Assembly (NCBI RefSeq): GCF_002222055.1 | Contig: NZ_MUGS01000037.1 | Coordinates: forward strand, 1-64,000 | Origin: Flavobacterium araucananum | GTDB taxonomy: Bacteria; Bacteroidota; Bacteroidia; Flavobacteriales; Flavobacteriaceae | Direction of reading: 5' to 3' | Length of the DNA: 64,000 bases | Shown here: piece after piece, positions 45,401-58,000 of the stretch | Layout: each line of letters opens with the position of its first letter | How positions within the stretch are numbered: the first letter of the stretch is position 1 | Notes under the pieces: generated by a model | What the model was told of the DNA's origin: nothing | What the model saw: only the letters and a program-made list of their open reading frames with translations | Database searches by the model: none | Translations under genes and position numbers: made by a program

Positions 45401-46040
45401 GTAAATAATAATCATTCAATTCGCTTACGATTTCTTCATCCAAATTAATGACTCCTTGATGATTATCCTCTGAAATTATATATGACGTGACACTTTGTAG
45501 ACCTTTTCCATAAACTACATCCACTATTAGTTGTTTCTCATAGAGTGCTCGTCCATTTTTTGTTTCCTTTGTCTGTACAATTGAAAAAATATTTGAATCA
45601 ATAGCAGCTTTGACAATGTCAGTCTGAAAATTAAACTTACCGCTACTAGCCATAAAAGGTGGCTTTTGCTCACCGATTCTACAGATCGTACTTATTGTTT
45701 CTTTTTCAGTTTGAACCTCAATAGAGCCTGTTTCACCTTCTTTTAAAATAAATGGCTCAATGAGATTAAACTTTTCAAACTGCAATGACATTTCATCTCC
45801 CGATGAATTATTAATTAAATAATTGATCATAAGAGAGAGATGTGTCACTCCCATCATCACATGAGCCCCTCCTAGAGTATGATTTCTTAAAATAGAATCG
45901 TTAAAAGCATAGTTAATCTTAACCGGAAATTTTATTTTGGTTGCTTGATCTTTCTTAATTTGCTTCAAGATTTGAAGCGCATCACTATCGTTAATACTTT
46001 GCGATGTTATATCCTTTAAAAGGGCCGTAAGGTCTTTCAT
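39411..46040 (-). CDS. Trans-AT PKS protein C: DHx-ACP-KS6-DH-KR-ACP-TE (terminal)
   Basis: The 2209-residue protein is the last PKS in the visible order. Approximate domains: 1-30 docking-like helices; 40-300 a DH-like domain (DHx) with HTLGGAHVMM (H54, G58, but Met for the Pro) and VLDSAFLIA (Asp, but Ile for Gln); 350-430 ACP (GADSKNL); 494-915 KS6 (DTACSSS, HGTGT, ANIGH intact); 1105-1400 DH (HIINNVSILP, Asn for Gly; LLDSALH); 1575-1780 KR (GGTGAIG, QTVYSAAN); 1845-1920 ACP (GLDSVVG); 1950-2209 alpha/beta-hydrolase TE (GWSMGG, His in HSGHFPF). There is no AT, so malonyl units must come from a separate acyltransferase. The TE would free the product as acid or lactone. It starts 7 nt after protein B. 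Confidence 0.9.
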   Translation of the reverse strand: MKDLTALLKDITSQSINDSDALQILKQIKKDQATKIKFPVKINYAFNDSILRNHTLGGAHVMMGVTHLSLMINYLINNSSGDEMSLQFEKFNLIEPFILKEGETGSIEVQTEKETISTICRIGEQKPPFMASSGKFNFQTDIVKAAIDSNIFSIVQTKETKNGRALYEKQLIVDVVYGKGLQSVTSYIISEDNHQGVINLDEEIVSELNDYYLHPSVLDSAFLIATADLEPGYVPLFIKKIVVFKGAKNATRYYCKTSVQKYNNEIQIMDFDIYNDTEIVISCSGFTSKKVSVREDSKANFTKSELNGNDVIISKVSKDPIMTSTINTEITDLTPSNVNRQKNDFSEAELLDMIQEFIVTKIGLATGLDLDLDQILEKNFMEIGADSKNLIGISKILEDELKIELYPTLFFEYQNVKELSEYFLEEYRSGFQEYFNLMSRTSDETRVVQNQEDSIVKEKIIESSIKNENIPPSNYKNTKENDFFQYNGRDYKASDIAIIGMSAKLPKSDTLDEFWDAVSKGESLTGEIPVSHFDYRPWYDVNCSMEERKINCKWGGFLNNIDKFDAGFFNISPHEAELMDPQLRILLEEMYATTEDAGIINKLRKTKTGVFVGICSHDYSDNAKAVGKIIHPYDGTGNSMTMFPNRASFFFNISGPSYPIDTACSSSLVALYSACRAIQAGDCEMAFVAGTNLLLSPDHYVYFSKLGVLSKKGLTTTFDDQADGYVPGESVSVMLLKPLKRAIEDGDNIHAVIKGVATGHGGYTNTITAPSPNKEAEVIKSAWDDAGIDPKTVSYIEAHGTGTKLGDPIEMDGLKIAFKEHTTAESFCYVGSAKANIGHTEGSAGISGMLKVVMSMKNKTIPPLANFTKLNSFIQLDKTALKINKEALPWNPIAGVRRAGVSSFGFGGSYAHAVLEDFEFEKIHEPVADKVLILISAQNKNSLLNNVNQLIGYFNVNNIDQRQLTAIAYTLQIGRESMPHRIAFTAVSAEQVIEKLTTFIEKGKGVYQNELSKNESPIITNTDVDDIAYIDQLLRTGKNDKLLKLWLAGTTVAWEKLYSSRPKILSLPTYGFDRKRHWYDLPQGIEMQAGSKSVLNSLHPLLDENESSLKKISFSKMFSNREFYLRDHIINNVSILPGVAILEMFRAAGALASESSVHKLTNIIWKSPLKVDTPLKVIEVEINSIDDSTISLKLQSNNNNIVEIHAIGNVVLDYSFNLKENKRFNVQEILDRTDLVNKKEELYSKFANAGLCLGESMQGVLELRGNDKEAISIIKLPKLDGLKFSEFKLHPTLLDSALHSVIGINQQNDQFIGLPFSMESVEIKGELTKNMYSYVQLAKNSRPSEVHRSFNIFLLNEEGECVVEITKFTVVNFSLDTPKVTEEVVESNLQYFVPTWKLSPITAREFTLPDNKLYFYGDPLFWQASKELNYDIIDSNADNIKNWNQDKAICLFNLLPTESEKTNAISYYLNWTSRIRRILQEKPKGKINIMFTSINESQRTLNNELLELFTGFFNSLKLEEPRIQFKAVTINESDSKTYIKILLQELFENGDMVLYDKNQRLTPSWNTSVVSEQITIGIQAGKIYLVTGGTGAIGRTIINHLLEKNAKVIVVGRKDLSVEDLDSLYSSVKEGLLDYRKCDISSDEDVQNLGEGLEGFEISGIIHCAGSNYDKPFNQLSVEEELMVLTPKIKGFELLDNAFKSQPLDFIVLFSSLAAVVGNVGQTVYSAANAYLNVKATNRNKLVEQGKRYGHTISINWPYWKDGGMKISQTGEQLLFNLLGQKALDNIDGISAFDDLLKSVHHQVVVATGNTVKLEAILNRTHKFGVEANEKVEKTIVYDKKQEVGELTLQLKRIIADILKIEIEEIDDEMEFADLGLDSVVGMQLIEIMLKTFGNKLSPTILFDYPTIKAIGEYLVDNDIQFENISMPAIEVSKPNKEKVNPQIIKGYNVKNDKFFKEMKKIIFNGPNGDIEVFIKGKGNPILFLSGFGMSAKIWEKQLQLFSENNQCLFVQLPLFVSITQKISFFGIAEQIKSGLEQHGYSEVNVIGWSMGGMIAQILTGKYPKLFKKQVLVNSSANIKGANIWSEESNLLNFRKDLEDLHVSDVNFLPIREYALELVQNSQILDTKGKIAYGKAFLDFDNSNQLDEIKLPTLITGSKYDSMIPMEENLNLYQNIDNADFLSFTHSGHFPFITESEHFNAKILDFINN

Positions 46041-46047
46041 CTTTCTA

Positions 46048-49000
46048 TTAGTTTAAATTTTTTATCAGTTTTTCCGCTTCCTCGATCGATATATCTCCTT
46101 TTCTAAGACCCGCAAAAATATCTAGTAATTCATATTCAGCAACAGGTAAGATTTCTTTACCCAAACAATATCTACTCCTATTGAATTTCCTATTCTTTAT
46201 AGGGAGTCTTTTGACAGAGTTACCAGTATAATCTTGCACTATAATGTGACAATTAGTCCCTCCAAAACCAAAAGAAGATATTGCAGCCAATCGTTCTCCT
46301 GCTGACTGAGTCCAATTTGTTAGACTTGTTACTGGAAAAAATGGCGATTTATCGAATTTAAATCTTGGATGAGGATTATCGCAATTTAATGTTGGCGGAA
46401 TTTTTCCTTTATTTAATGATAAAACAACTTTAATAAATCCACAAACTCCCGCAGCTGTCAACATATGTCCTACATTTGTCTTAACAGATCCTGTCGCGCA
46501 AAATCCTTCTTTATCCACAAACTCCCGATAAACCTGTGTAGCAGCTTGTATTTCAATAGGATCTCCAAGTAAGGTCCCTGTTCCATGAGCTTCTAAATAA
46601 CCAATATTTTCCACATTGACATTTGCTTCATTAATTGCAGCTTTAATAACTTCCTTTTGAGCATCTCTATTTGGCGTTGTAACTCCCATAGTTCTTCCAT
46701 CATTGTTTACGGCACTACCTCTTATAATAGCTAATATTTGATCACCATCTCGAACTGCCTTTTCATAGTCCTTAAGAAAAACCAACCCACCACCTTCTCC
46801 CAAGGTAAATCCATCGGCTGATTGGTCAAAAACCTTAACCCGTCCGTCTTTTGACAACACTTCAGCACCGGAGAATCCTTTATGGGCATGATCGTCAAGA
46901 AGTAATGATATTCCGCCTGCCATTGCAAATTCGCATTTACCATCTCGAATAGATTCCACTGCCTGATGAATCGCGACCAATGATGAAGAACAGGCAGTAT
47001 CAATTGTTCCTGAATATCCTTTAAAATTATAAAAGTTAGAAATGCGGGCAGCCATCATGTTTTGAATATTACTGACGATAGAATACTTTAACAATTCTTT
47101 GGTAATCTCCCCCTCGTGAATCCCAATATAATTGCTTGAGGTCCCTCCTAAAAATACCCCTGTTTTTGATCCATCCAGTTCTTCTTTTCTATAACCCGCA
47201 TTGTCTATTAATTCTTGACTCAGTTCCAGCAATATCCTTTGCTGTGGATCCATAACCAAGGCTTCCTGATCAGTAATATTAAAATGCGACGCATCAAATG
47301 CATCATAATTATCAATGAAAGCACCAAATTGCTGTTCATTTTCAGATAAACTTTCACTATTTACTTCCCATCTGCTTTTAGGTATAGTTCCAATAGATGA
47401 AACTCCATTTACCAGTCTTTCCCAAAACTCATCCGTAGTATCAGAACCCGGAAAACGACAGGCCATACCAATTACAGCCACGCGTGAAGTTTCTTCTTTT
47501 TTGCCATCACGTTCTTCTTTAAAATTTTCCTTTTGTGGAAAACCATCTTTAATTTCAGTTATTACCTCAACTTGCTTTTGGCTTTTATTTTCAGTAAAAC
47601 CATCCTTTAATTCTGACTGTTCCATTAGCAATTCATCTTGATGGTTCTGTAATAGAAATTCGGATATCCCATGGATAGTAGAATTATCAACTAGCAAATT
47701 AGGATCAATCACAATTCCCAAACTACTCTCTATTTTACCTAAGGTACGCATCATCAGAATCGAATCCATACCAAAATCGACTACATTAACCTGAGAATCA
47801 AGTTCGTCTGGAGAAATCTTTAAAGTTTCAGCTAAACATGATGTCACAATTTCAATCATCCTCTCTAGAGAGTATTTTTCGTTAGCTTCTGCCTTTTGAT
47901 CTGACAATTGATTCTTGTCAAAAGACTCAATACCATTAAGCATAGCAAAAATCTTATCATCATTTCCAATAGTTACTACTGATTGAAGATTATTGGAATT
48001 AAGAATGTTATCAAAATAGGCTATCCCAAGTGAAGTTGTCAATTCTTCAAGACCTTGTTTTTGCATAATAGCTAAATACTCTGCTTCCAATTGCATACCT
48101 CCCTCTTTCCAATAAGGCCAGTTGATAGAAATAGATTTTCCGTTTCGTTGATCTTGCTTATGCATAACGTCTCTGTAATGCTGATATGAATCCATAAAAC
48201 AATTGGCTGCTGCATAATCTCCCTGACCAACATTTCCCATTACACCTGCCAGAGATGAGAAGGTGATAAAAAACTTCAATTCATCATTTATGGTTAATTC
48301 ATCCAGATTAATAGTTCCGTTAATTTTTGGTAAAAGAACTCTATTAAAACTTTCTAATTTTTTTTGAATTAGAAAATGATCTTCGACAATTCCTGCAGCA
48401 TGAATAATCCCATGAATACCTCCGCAATTTCGAATATTATTCAAACACACCTTCAATTCCGCCCTATTGTTGACATCACAGGAAAGATATCTTATAGAAC
48501 TGTCATGATTCCCAATAATTTCAAGTTGGGATATCTCCGTGTCATTAAGTGTTCTTCTGCCAATTGCAAAAACATTTACCTGATACTGTTTAATCAAATG
48601 CTCAGCCAATAATTTACCAACTCCTGAATGACCTCCAACAATTATAATATTATTGCCTTTTTCCAGTTCATTGTATTTTTTACCCGATAAAACAGATCGC
48701 TCAAAATGACGCAAATAGCGCTTGCCCTTTTCTAATTTCACATTAAATTTAACGACATTATTTTTTTCATAATGAAGAGTACTTAACAAGTCAGGTAATG
48801 GATAGAGATGATCAAATTCAACCACCATTAGTTTTCCTTTGGGGCTTTCCTTAGTAAAAGATTTAGCTAGCGCATTAGCACATTGATTATAGTGGTTTTT
48901 TGAACTGGTAGTATAACAATAGAAAAAGGGTATGTTTTTGATTTTATTATGTTTTAGTACAGCCTGATATCCCAAAAACAGACTACGCACCCCAATATTC

Positions 49001-52000
49001 AGAAGATCATCATGTTCAATGATAGTATCTTTAACATACAAATAATTCCACAAATGGATGATCTGGTTTATCTTTATATCTTGCTGTTCTAAATCACTAA
49101 ATAATTTAGAATAATCAGCTGGCTCAGCTGGATTAATAATAACCTCATGTTTTGATTTCCACAAGAATTCTTTACCATATACTACCGTAATAATATCACC
49201 CCGATCTTTAATTGGTTGTAAATAATCTTCAGAATTACAGAAAATCAAGCTATTTGATAAGCTCAAAGAGGACATGTCATTTAACCTGAAAGCTTCATCG
49301 CAGTGCCACTTGGGTATATAAATCTCGTTTAATTTCTCCTTTTCTGGCACGGTAATAATCGATTGTACAGATTTAGGATCAAATGCTCTTACGACAAACT
49401 CATTAAATCTTGCCAAATGTTTTCCAAACACATCAAAAATGTCAATATCAAAGCAAAAGATCAGATCATCATTTCTATATTTTTCAGTCAGTACTTTTGC
49501 ATGGACATAACACTCGCGTGTTAAGTTTGCATAACATTCAAAAGATTTAAATGAAAATGGTAAAAACATTTTGTGATCTTCGGCACTTAAGTTGACTCCC
49601 ATTATAGTCTGTAAGGCTCCGTCAAGAATAGTATGATTAAAACCAGTTACGGCATCACTTGATTCGCCATCTATGGATATAAAACTTAATGCTTCTAGAT
49701 TTCCACAATTAATTTTTTGAATTCCCCGAAAAGATTTTCCATAAACTAGAGACACTGAGCCATAGAGTTCATATACTTCCTTCCCTTGAACTACTTTAGG
49801 ACAACGTGCTATTATGGAATTCAAATCAACCAATGTAACATTCGGTTTTTCTTTAACTTGTGATCTCAATACCAATTTCCCCATTGCATGTAATTGGTTA
49901 ACGCCATCAGACTCTGAACTTACCTCAACATCAAAACGGTCTTTACCCGGCTTGATATCAACCCGAATTTCACCTAATTGCTCATGATAAACAATCGGAG
50001 AAGCTAGAATAAAATTATTAATCTTCACCACAGGATCATTGGCGTAAATTGCCTTCATCGTCTGACGGAACATCTCAAGATAAACAACTCCTGGTAAAAT
50101 CATTTGCCCTGAGACATTGTGATCTTTCAGAATGTTTTCATGACCTGAAAATTGTTTTGTAAAACTAAATTTTTCAAGGTCCGAATGGTTAGAATCCCAT
50201 AATTCAGCCCTGTTGTCTGTTATCTTAACATTTTCAATAAGAGGATCAACCTGCTTTAACCAATACCTATCTTTTCTAAATAACTGACCAGGCAAATGTA
50301 CTTTCAAATATTTCTGTTCAGAATAAAGTTCATTCCAATTAACATCTCCACCTTTTATCCAATATTCTGCAATCTCTTTAATATTATTATTACTTATTGG
50401 TTTCTCAAAAAGCGCTAAATCATCCTGTTTCGTTTTGTTTTTTTGTAAAAATATATCAGTGCTGTCCTTATTCCCTTTTGAATATTCCGTTAAGGCTTTT
50501 TGCAATTGGGTTAAACTACTTACATTAAAACAAACTCTATTCCTGTGGTGAACACGTCCGAGTTGTAATGTTCCTGCAATATTTTTCAAAGAATAGTGGG
50601 TTAAACTGCTTCGGTTGGATAAAAATCTGTTTAACTCAACCACTTTATCATCTAAATCATCTTTATCAGAAGAAAGAATAATCAAATGATTTATGGTGGA
50701 AGACTCTGATAATTCTTTGTTTTTGTACTCTTCTATGATAATATTGGCATTACTTCCTCCGGCTCCAAACGAACTTATTGTGGCTATTCTTGGCAGAGGT
50801 CTACCATCCAGATTTATTGGGTTCCAAGGACTACAAGATTGTTGCACGAAAAAGGGTGTTTCCTTAAATTCAATTTTAGGGTTCTCTTCTCTGAAATTAA
50901 TACTCGGTACCAATGTTTTGTAATAAAACTGTAATAAAACTTTTGACAGCGAGGCTAATCCTGCAGCCGCTTCCAAATGACCAATATTAGACTTAACAGA
51001 ACCAATTGCACAATACTGTTTTTTGTATTGATTTTGTTCAAATGCTTTGGTTAAAGCTCTCACTTCTATCGGATCACCAAGTTTCGTTCCAGTTCCATGT
51101 GCTTCAACGTATGAGATTTCCTGGGGTTTCACCCCGCTACTTTTTAGGTTTTTAGCAATCAGTTCTGATTGCCTCGCGATATCAGGTACTGTAAATCCTG
51201 CTGATTTCCCTCCGGAATTTATCACTGATCCTTTAATAGTTCCATAAATAAAGTCACCGTCTGCTATTGCTTGTTTTTTTTGTTTTAGTAACACACTACC
51301 CACTCCTTCTCCATCAACAAAACCATCAGCATCTTTATCAAAGCTTTTACATTCGCCATTGCTGGCCAACATGTTGAATTGACTGTACTGAATGTATCGA
51401 GATGGATGAATAATCAGATTAACACCGCCGACTATAGCAGAATTACACTCTTTATCCAGAATACTTCTACAAGCTAGATGTAAAGCAGTCAAAGAAGAAG
51501 AACAGGCCGTATCAATGGCTATACTAGGACCATGAAAATCAAAGAAATGAGATACTCGATTTGCTATCGCCCAATACCCACAATTTGGTAGTGATATATT
51601 TCCTTTCATCATTTCCTCAACTCCCAACAATTGGTACTGACTAGACATCACACCAACAAAAACACCGACATTTTGTCCAATTGAATCTGCAGTATAACCA
51701 GCATTTTCCATTAAGGTCCATGCATTCTCTAGAAATAATCTAATTTGGGGATCTGTAAGTTCAGCTTCGAAGGGAGACATTTTAAAAAGTTGAGCATCAA
51801 ATTTATCAATGTCTTTAATAAAACCACCCCACTTACTATAACTTGTTGTTTCTTTTTTGGGATCTGAATCAAAATGATCAGCTATATTCCATCGATCTTT
51901 TGGAATCTCCTCAATACAATTCTTACCTTTTTTTAGATTCTCCCAAAACTCGTCTAAATTCTCCGCCTGTGGATATTTCCCAGCCATACCAATTATTGCA

Positions 52001-55000
52001 ATCTCATTCTCTTCATTGTCAGAAAAAAATGAATCTTTTTGTAATTCAGGACTGTCTAATCGCTCAAATATAATTTTCTTATTTACAGACTTAAAAATTT
52101 CTTTTTCTTCATCATTTAGCAGTACCGAAGAATAATTAACCTCTTCTTCTAAAGAACCTAACTCCATAATAAAGTCAGGAAACTCCTTTAAAAAGAAAGA
52201 AGCTAATTGTTCTATATTGGTACATTCAAACAATATTACCGAATTTAATTTTGGAATATCTTTCTTTAAACGTTCTATTAATTCTTGCCCCGTAATAGAA
52301 TCTACCCCGTATTCATCATAGCTTTTCACAATTGAAATCTGTTGTGCTGGTATCTGCAAAACTTCAGAGAAAATGCCCTTGATGTAATTAACTACCACGT
52401 TTTTTTTATCTGATATTTCTTGATTTTTTTGTGGTACTGTATTTTTCTCATGGTGAGATGGAGTAGGTAATTTATCAAAATTGAGAGATAAAATGGAACT
52501 ATTTTCAGCCACCATAATTTGCATTGACTCACTTTGTCCTAAAAATTCACCTAAGCCATAATGCGCTGTATTGAAATATCCGGCTGAGATCAACATTTTA
52601 GACCAGAGAGGTATTGAAAGAACAGGTGAAAAAGGAAGACGATTTTCTTTATCTTGAAACTTCCACCATTCTTTTGTCAGCCCAAATGTAAAAGTATTAA
52701 AGGGGTTATTTTCTATCATTTCATTCAAAACCAGTATTCCATTTTTGGAAAGTAATCCACGAATATTCTGTAAAGAACTAAAAATTGAAGAAGTTGCATG
52801 AATTACATTACTTGCAATTACCAAATCGAAATGATTAGAATATTGTTCTCCAAAAGAGGACGGTTTTTCGATATCTAAAATATCGTATTTTATAAAATCG
52901 TATTGCGCAAATGTTCTTTTCCCGTAATTGATAAATGATTTTGAAATATCAGTATAATGATATTCTACATTTAATCGACTTTCTTTTAAAAGTTCAAATA
53001 CTGCTTTACTTGTACCTCCTGTACCAGCTCCAATTTCTAATATTTTGAACACGAAACCATCATTCTTTCGTTGAGCATGAAGGTTTAGCAAATCTATGGT
53101 AATTCTAGATACTAAAGTATTGTAATAGTCCATTATCCGATTACCTTGATAAATTTTGTTGACAGTCTCCATTGAACCATTTGGAAACAAGACCTCAGCA
53201 TGACTAGTTGTACCATTAACAACATCTATAAAGTTCTTTACACAATTATCAAGCAACTCAAAATAAGGCAAATACTCACCTCCTCTTGCCAACAAATCTT
53301 GCTTAATTGATTCCTGCCTATTTTTCATTGGAGAATTAAGTATAGTACTTACTTCAAATTCATCTTCGTTAATTTTAACCAGATATTCCTCGTCAACCAA
53401 TAATTCAAACGCAGAACGTATGAGGGCTTCGTAGACAGGTAATACTTCTTGAGTATTCATAAATGAAAGGATAGAAATTACTTTGCCGTTTCGGTATTTA
53501 CTAAATAGTCCTTCAATCGAAAGGACCACATAGTCACGAAAAAGTTCTTTACTTTGGATGTAATCCAAAATAGGAAAACCCTCATTTATAAATCGTAACG
53601 TTTCATCCTTGTTAACTTGATCTAATATTATAGATGTTTCATTGGATATTATTTGTAAAATATCTTTCAAATTTTCAGAAAGTTTTGCGATACATATTTT
53701 GGAATAAGAAGTACTTAATCCTGTTTCAAGAAACCTTATACCTTCCTTATTATCTATTCCCATAATACCGACAGCTTCAAGTAACTCCCTTTGATCCTTT
53801 CCTGCAACTATTCCGGTCTGTTCCCAAAACCCCCAATTAATAACTTTCACGGTACTCTTCTTCATAAATTTCCAGTACTCTGCAAAGCTATTTTCAAATA
53901 CACATGCAGCAACATAGTTTGATTGTGTCTTACTTGCGATATCAGCATTTATGGATGAAAAATACAAAACGTTCTTAACATCAATATTTTCAGTAGCAAA
54001 ATACATCGACCAACTCCCCATCACTTTAGGAGAGAAAGCTGTATTAAAACATACTTCATCCATTTCCAATATTGGCTTATCATCTAGTCGAATAACGGAA
54101 AAGACTAATTCATTAATTACTTGAAGGTTCAATTTCTCAATAGCCAATCGGCATTCCTTCTCTAACGTAATATCTACTTGGATATATTGCGCAGTTGATC
54201 CTTTCGCTTTATACGTATCCAATTTCTTTTGCTTTTCAATGTCCATCTCTGAAGAGCCTAAAATGAAAAGATTCACATTGCTTTTGGAAACCAGCCATTC
54301 ACAATACTTAGATCCTAATCCCCCCATACCGCCAACAATAACATAATTTCCTTCTATTGCGATTTTAGTGGATGGATCAACTGTAATTGGAATATTTTGT
54401 AGTGCAATTTTCCGATATTGAAATAATATTTTATTTCGTACCGCATAATCTATGCATAACTTAGTTGCTTCTAATTTTTTAATATTCTCCAGAACGGTGT
54501 GATTTCCCTGTATCCATTCATTCTTGTCAAGATCCAGAAGACCTACTTTCAACCACGATATATCTTTAGGCAGTACTTTAGCTAAGCCCTTCATTGCTGA
54601 AAGATTAGGATTTAGGAAATTATCTTCTGTTATCGTATCTGCATTTAAAGTGAACAGATTAAGATTAACTATTTTTTTGTCTTTATTGCGCTCTGCAAGA
54701 GCTTTTATAAAACGCAATAATGAAAAAGTAGTCAATTCTTGTTGATCCTGTACTTTGGAAAGAGATTGCGGTATTTCATTGTTTTCTGCCAGCCAACAAA
54801 TTTCGTCAAAGTGACCGTTTAGCTCCAAAAATGCTAGGAAATCATCCTGCTGTGATTTAACCTCATATGAATTTTCATAAACTCTATTTTCCGCTCCTAA
54901 ATATAGAAAAACAATATCCTCTGGTCTGGTTTGAAAACGTTTTTTTAATAGCGGTAAATTATCCGGATTGTTATATACCCAAAGTCCTTTCCCTTTATCT

Positions 55001-58000
55001 CTGCTTTGTTCAAAGCCAACTTTACAAGGTAATTCTTTGATGGCTTTCCATGCATAAGTGTATCCAGGTAAAAAGTCAGTATCAAGATTAATCTTGTCAG
55101 ATAAAGTTAATTTATCAGCAAATTTAAGTGTCAGCTTCTCAATAATGAATACTAACTCAAATTGTGAATTGTACGCTTTAAGTGTGATAAAGCATGATTT
55201 TTGATCTCTATCTATTTCGATTAATTCGACATGCACCCAACAACTTTTAGGTTGCTCTTTTAACCAACAAACATTTTCGAATTTATGAGGCAGCATCAAA
55301 TTTAAAGCCTCGTTTGGGGTCTGTAGTCCACTAATACACTGAATAATTGCATCCATCAAAAAAGGATTCCACAAATAGCCCTCTTCTAAAGTAGCTGCAG
55401 TTTCAGGTAAATTAACAAGCCCTAAAACTTCATTTTCACTACACCATAATTTAGAAATACCTCTAAAACTTTCTCCGTAACATATCTCTACAGCTTTAAA
55501 ACGCTCGTAAACCTCCTCATGTGTCATTGTAAATTTAGACCGCGATTTAATTGAATCCAGAGAAATTAACTCTTTAATGCTAGATGTATTTGTTCCAATT
55601 AAACAGGTTGCCAAAGTCTTATTACTATCTGTAAATTTTAATTCTGCCTTAATTTGATTTTCACCTTTCTCAACAACTACAGAAAGTTTAATGTGGTCTG
55701 AAACAACAAGCGGAGCCAATAGTAATAAATTATTTACTACTAATTGATCGCTATATTGAGGCAAAGCGGTACGAACCCCCTCTAAAATCAATTCCATTGT
55801 ACCTACACCAGGTAAAACAAAAGTGTCTTTTACTAAATGTTCATTAACCAAAACTTGGTGTTTCGATAAAAAGATAAAAATCTCCTGAATATCGGCCTGC
55901 TTCGGTGAAAGTGCATACTTAATTTTTTTCTCTAGTTTGATCGCTGGCAAATCATACCAATAAGATTCTTTTAAAAACGCATAACCTGGTAAAGAAATTA
56001 TCTGAGCCTTACCTTCATTAGAACTCCTTATTTGAGCAATATCAATGCCTGCTCCCCCAAGCCACAGCTCCACGAATTTTTCTTGGCTGGTATTTAGATC
56101 TATATCTGTTAGTAATACATCTTCATAATCAGAATCTTCAATTGAGCTACTAGCAACCTCAGAATCGTCTCCCTTTACATAGTTCGACAGAGCCCTTTTT
56201 AATTGTTCCATGCTACTAACTTTTATCACAAGTCGCTCTGAAAAAGATTCCCTACCGGTTAATAAACTGTATGCAATATTTGTCAATGTACAAGTATCCT
56301 TGTTCTCATGGAGTTCAATAAATTCAAGAATTTGCTGTACATTTCGAATTAAGCTGTCCTTGACCTTTGCAGAAATAATAATAAGTTCTTCCCTATTTGA
56401 TGAAGAATGAATACGATCAATCGCAGGAGCTTCCTCTAAAACTACATGTGCATATGTACCACCAAATCCAAAAGAACTTACTCCTGCTATAAGTGGCTTA
56501 TCAGATTGCCAGTTAGTATTCTCATTATTTATTACAAAAGGAGAGTTTTTTATCTTTATATAAGGATTTAATCCCTCAAAATTAGGCATGGCGGGAATAA
56601 ACTTATTCTTAATACATAAGGTCGCCATTAATATCCCTGAAATTCCTGCAGCCCCTTCGGTATGACCTATATTAGATTTAACTGAACCTATTCGACAAAA
56701 ACCTTTGTGCTCAGTATTACCAAAAGCCATTTTTAAAGCTTCAATTTCAATCGGATCACCTAATTTAGTTCCGGTTCCGTGAGCCTCTATATAACCTATT
56801 TGCTCAGGTAAAATATTGGCATTATTCCAAGCTTCTTTCAATACTAAAGCTTGAGTTTTTGCACTTGGAGCTGTTATCGAGTTTGTATATCCTCCATGCT
56901 TTACTGCACTCCCTTTGATTACTGAATGAATTGGATCGCCATCAGCAAGAGCCTTATCAAGAGGCTTTAACAGTACCGAAGCAATTCCTTCTCCAGGTGT
57001 ATATCCATCAGCTCTACTATCGAAACTGTGACAACGCCCACTCTCGGATAATGCACCTATACTTGAGAAATATTTATAATGCCAAGCACTTAGTAATAGG
57101 TTTACACCTGAGACGAACGCCATTTCACAAGATCCATTTTGAATTGCTTTGCACGCTAAATCCAATGCAACAAGTGAGGATGAACAAGCAGTGTCTACTG
57201 TCAAACTTGGTCCCTTAAGATCAAAGTAGAAGGAAGGTCTATTTGCTAACATCGTTAAGGCATTCCCAATTCCATCAAATGGATCAATTTCTTTATTATG
57301 GAGTAAACTCTCTGTTTGATAATCATGAAAACAAACTCCCACATACATCCCTGTATTGGAACCACGAAGCTGACTTACCACACCTGCGTTTTCTGCTGTG
57401 TGATATAGATTTTCCAACAAATGCCTCATTTGAGGATCCATCATTCGCGCTTCTCTTGGTGAAATATTGAAAAACAATGGATCGAATTTGTCAATATTAT
57501 TTATGAAGCTACCATCTTTACAATATGACTTATCCTTTGCTTTCTTATCTGAACTGTAATGCTTATCAACACTCCAACGTGAAGGAGGAACTTCAGTTAT
57601 CATGTCAGATTGATCGACAATATTCTTCCAAAATTCGTCGACATTATTTGACTTCGAAAATCTCCCCGCCATACCTATAATTGCTATGTCATTTGATCGA
57701 GGCTCCTGCTTTACTTCCAACTTTAAAGTTTCTGTTGATTCTACATTAGGAATGAAAGTTGGCTTAACTTCCAATATCTCAATTTCTTTGACTTGCTCGT
57801 TTACAAGAAATCCTATCTTTGACTCTGGAGAAAATTTATTCAAGAAGCTCTGTATGTCTTCCTTAAATTCCTCAACAAAAAAAGCGGCTAATTCACTAAC
57901 ATTTTGATATTCAAAAAATATTGTCGGATACAATTCAACTTTCAAATCTTCTTCTATCTCCTCGGTCAAATGAATTAAAGCTTCCGACTCAATACCAAGA

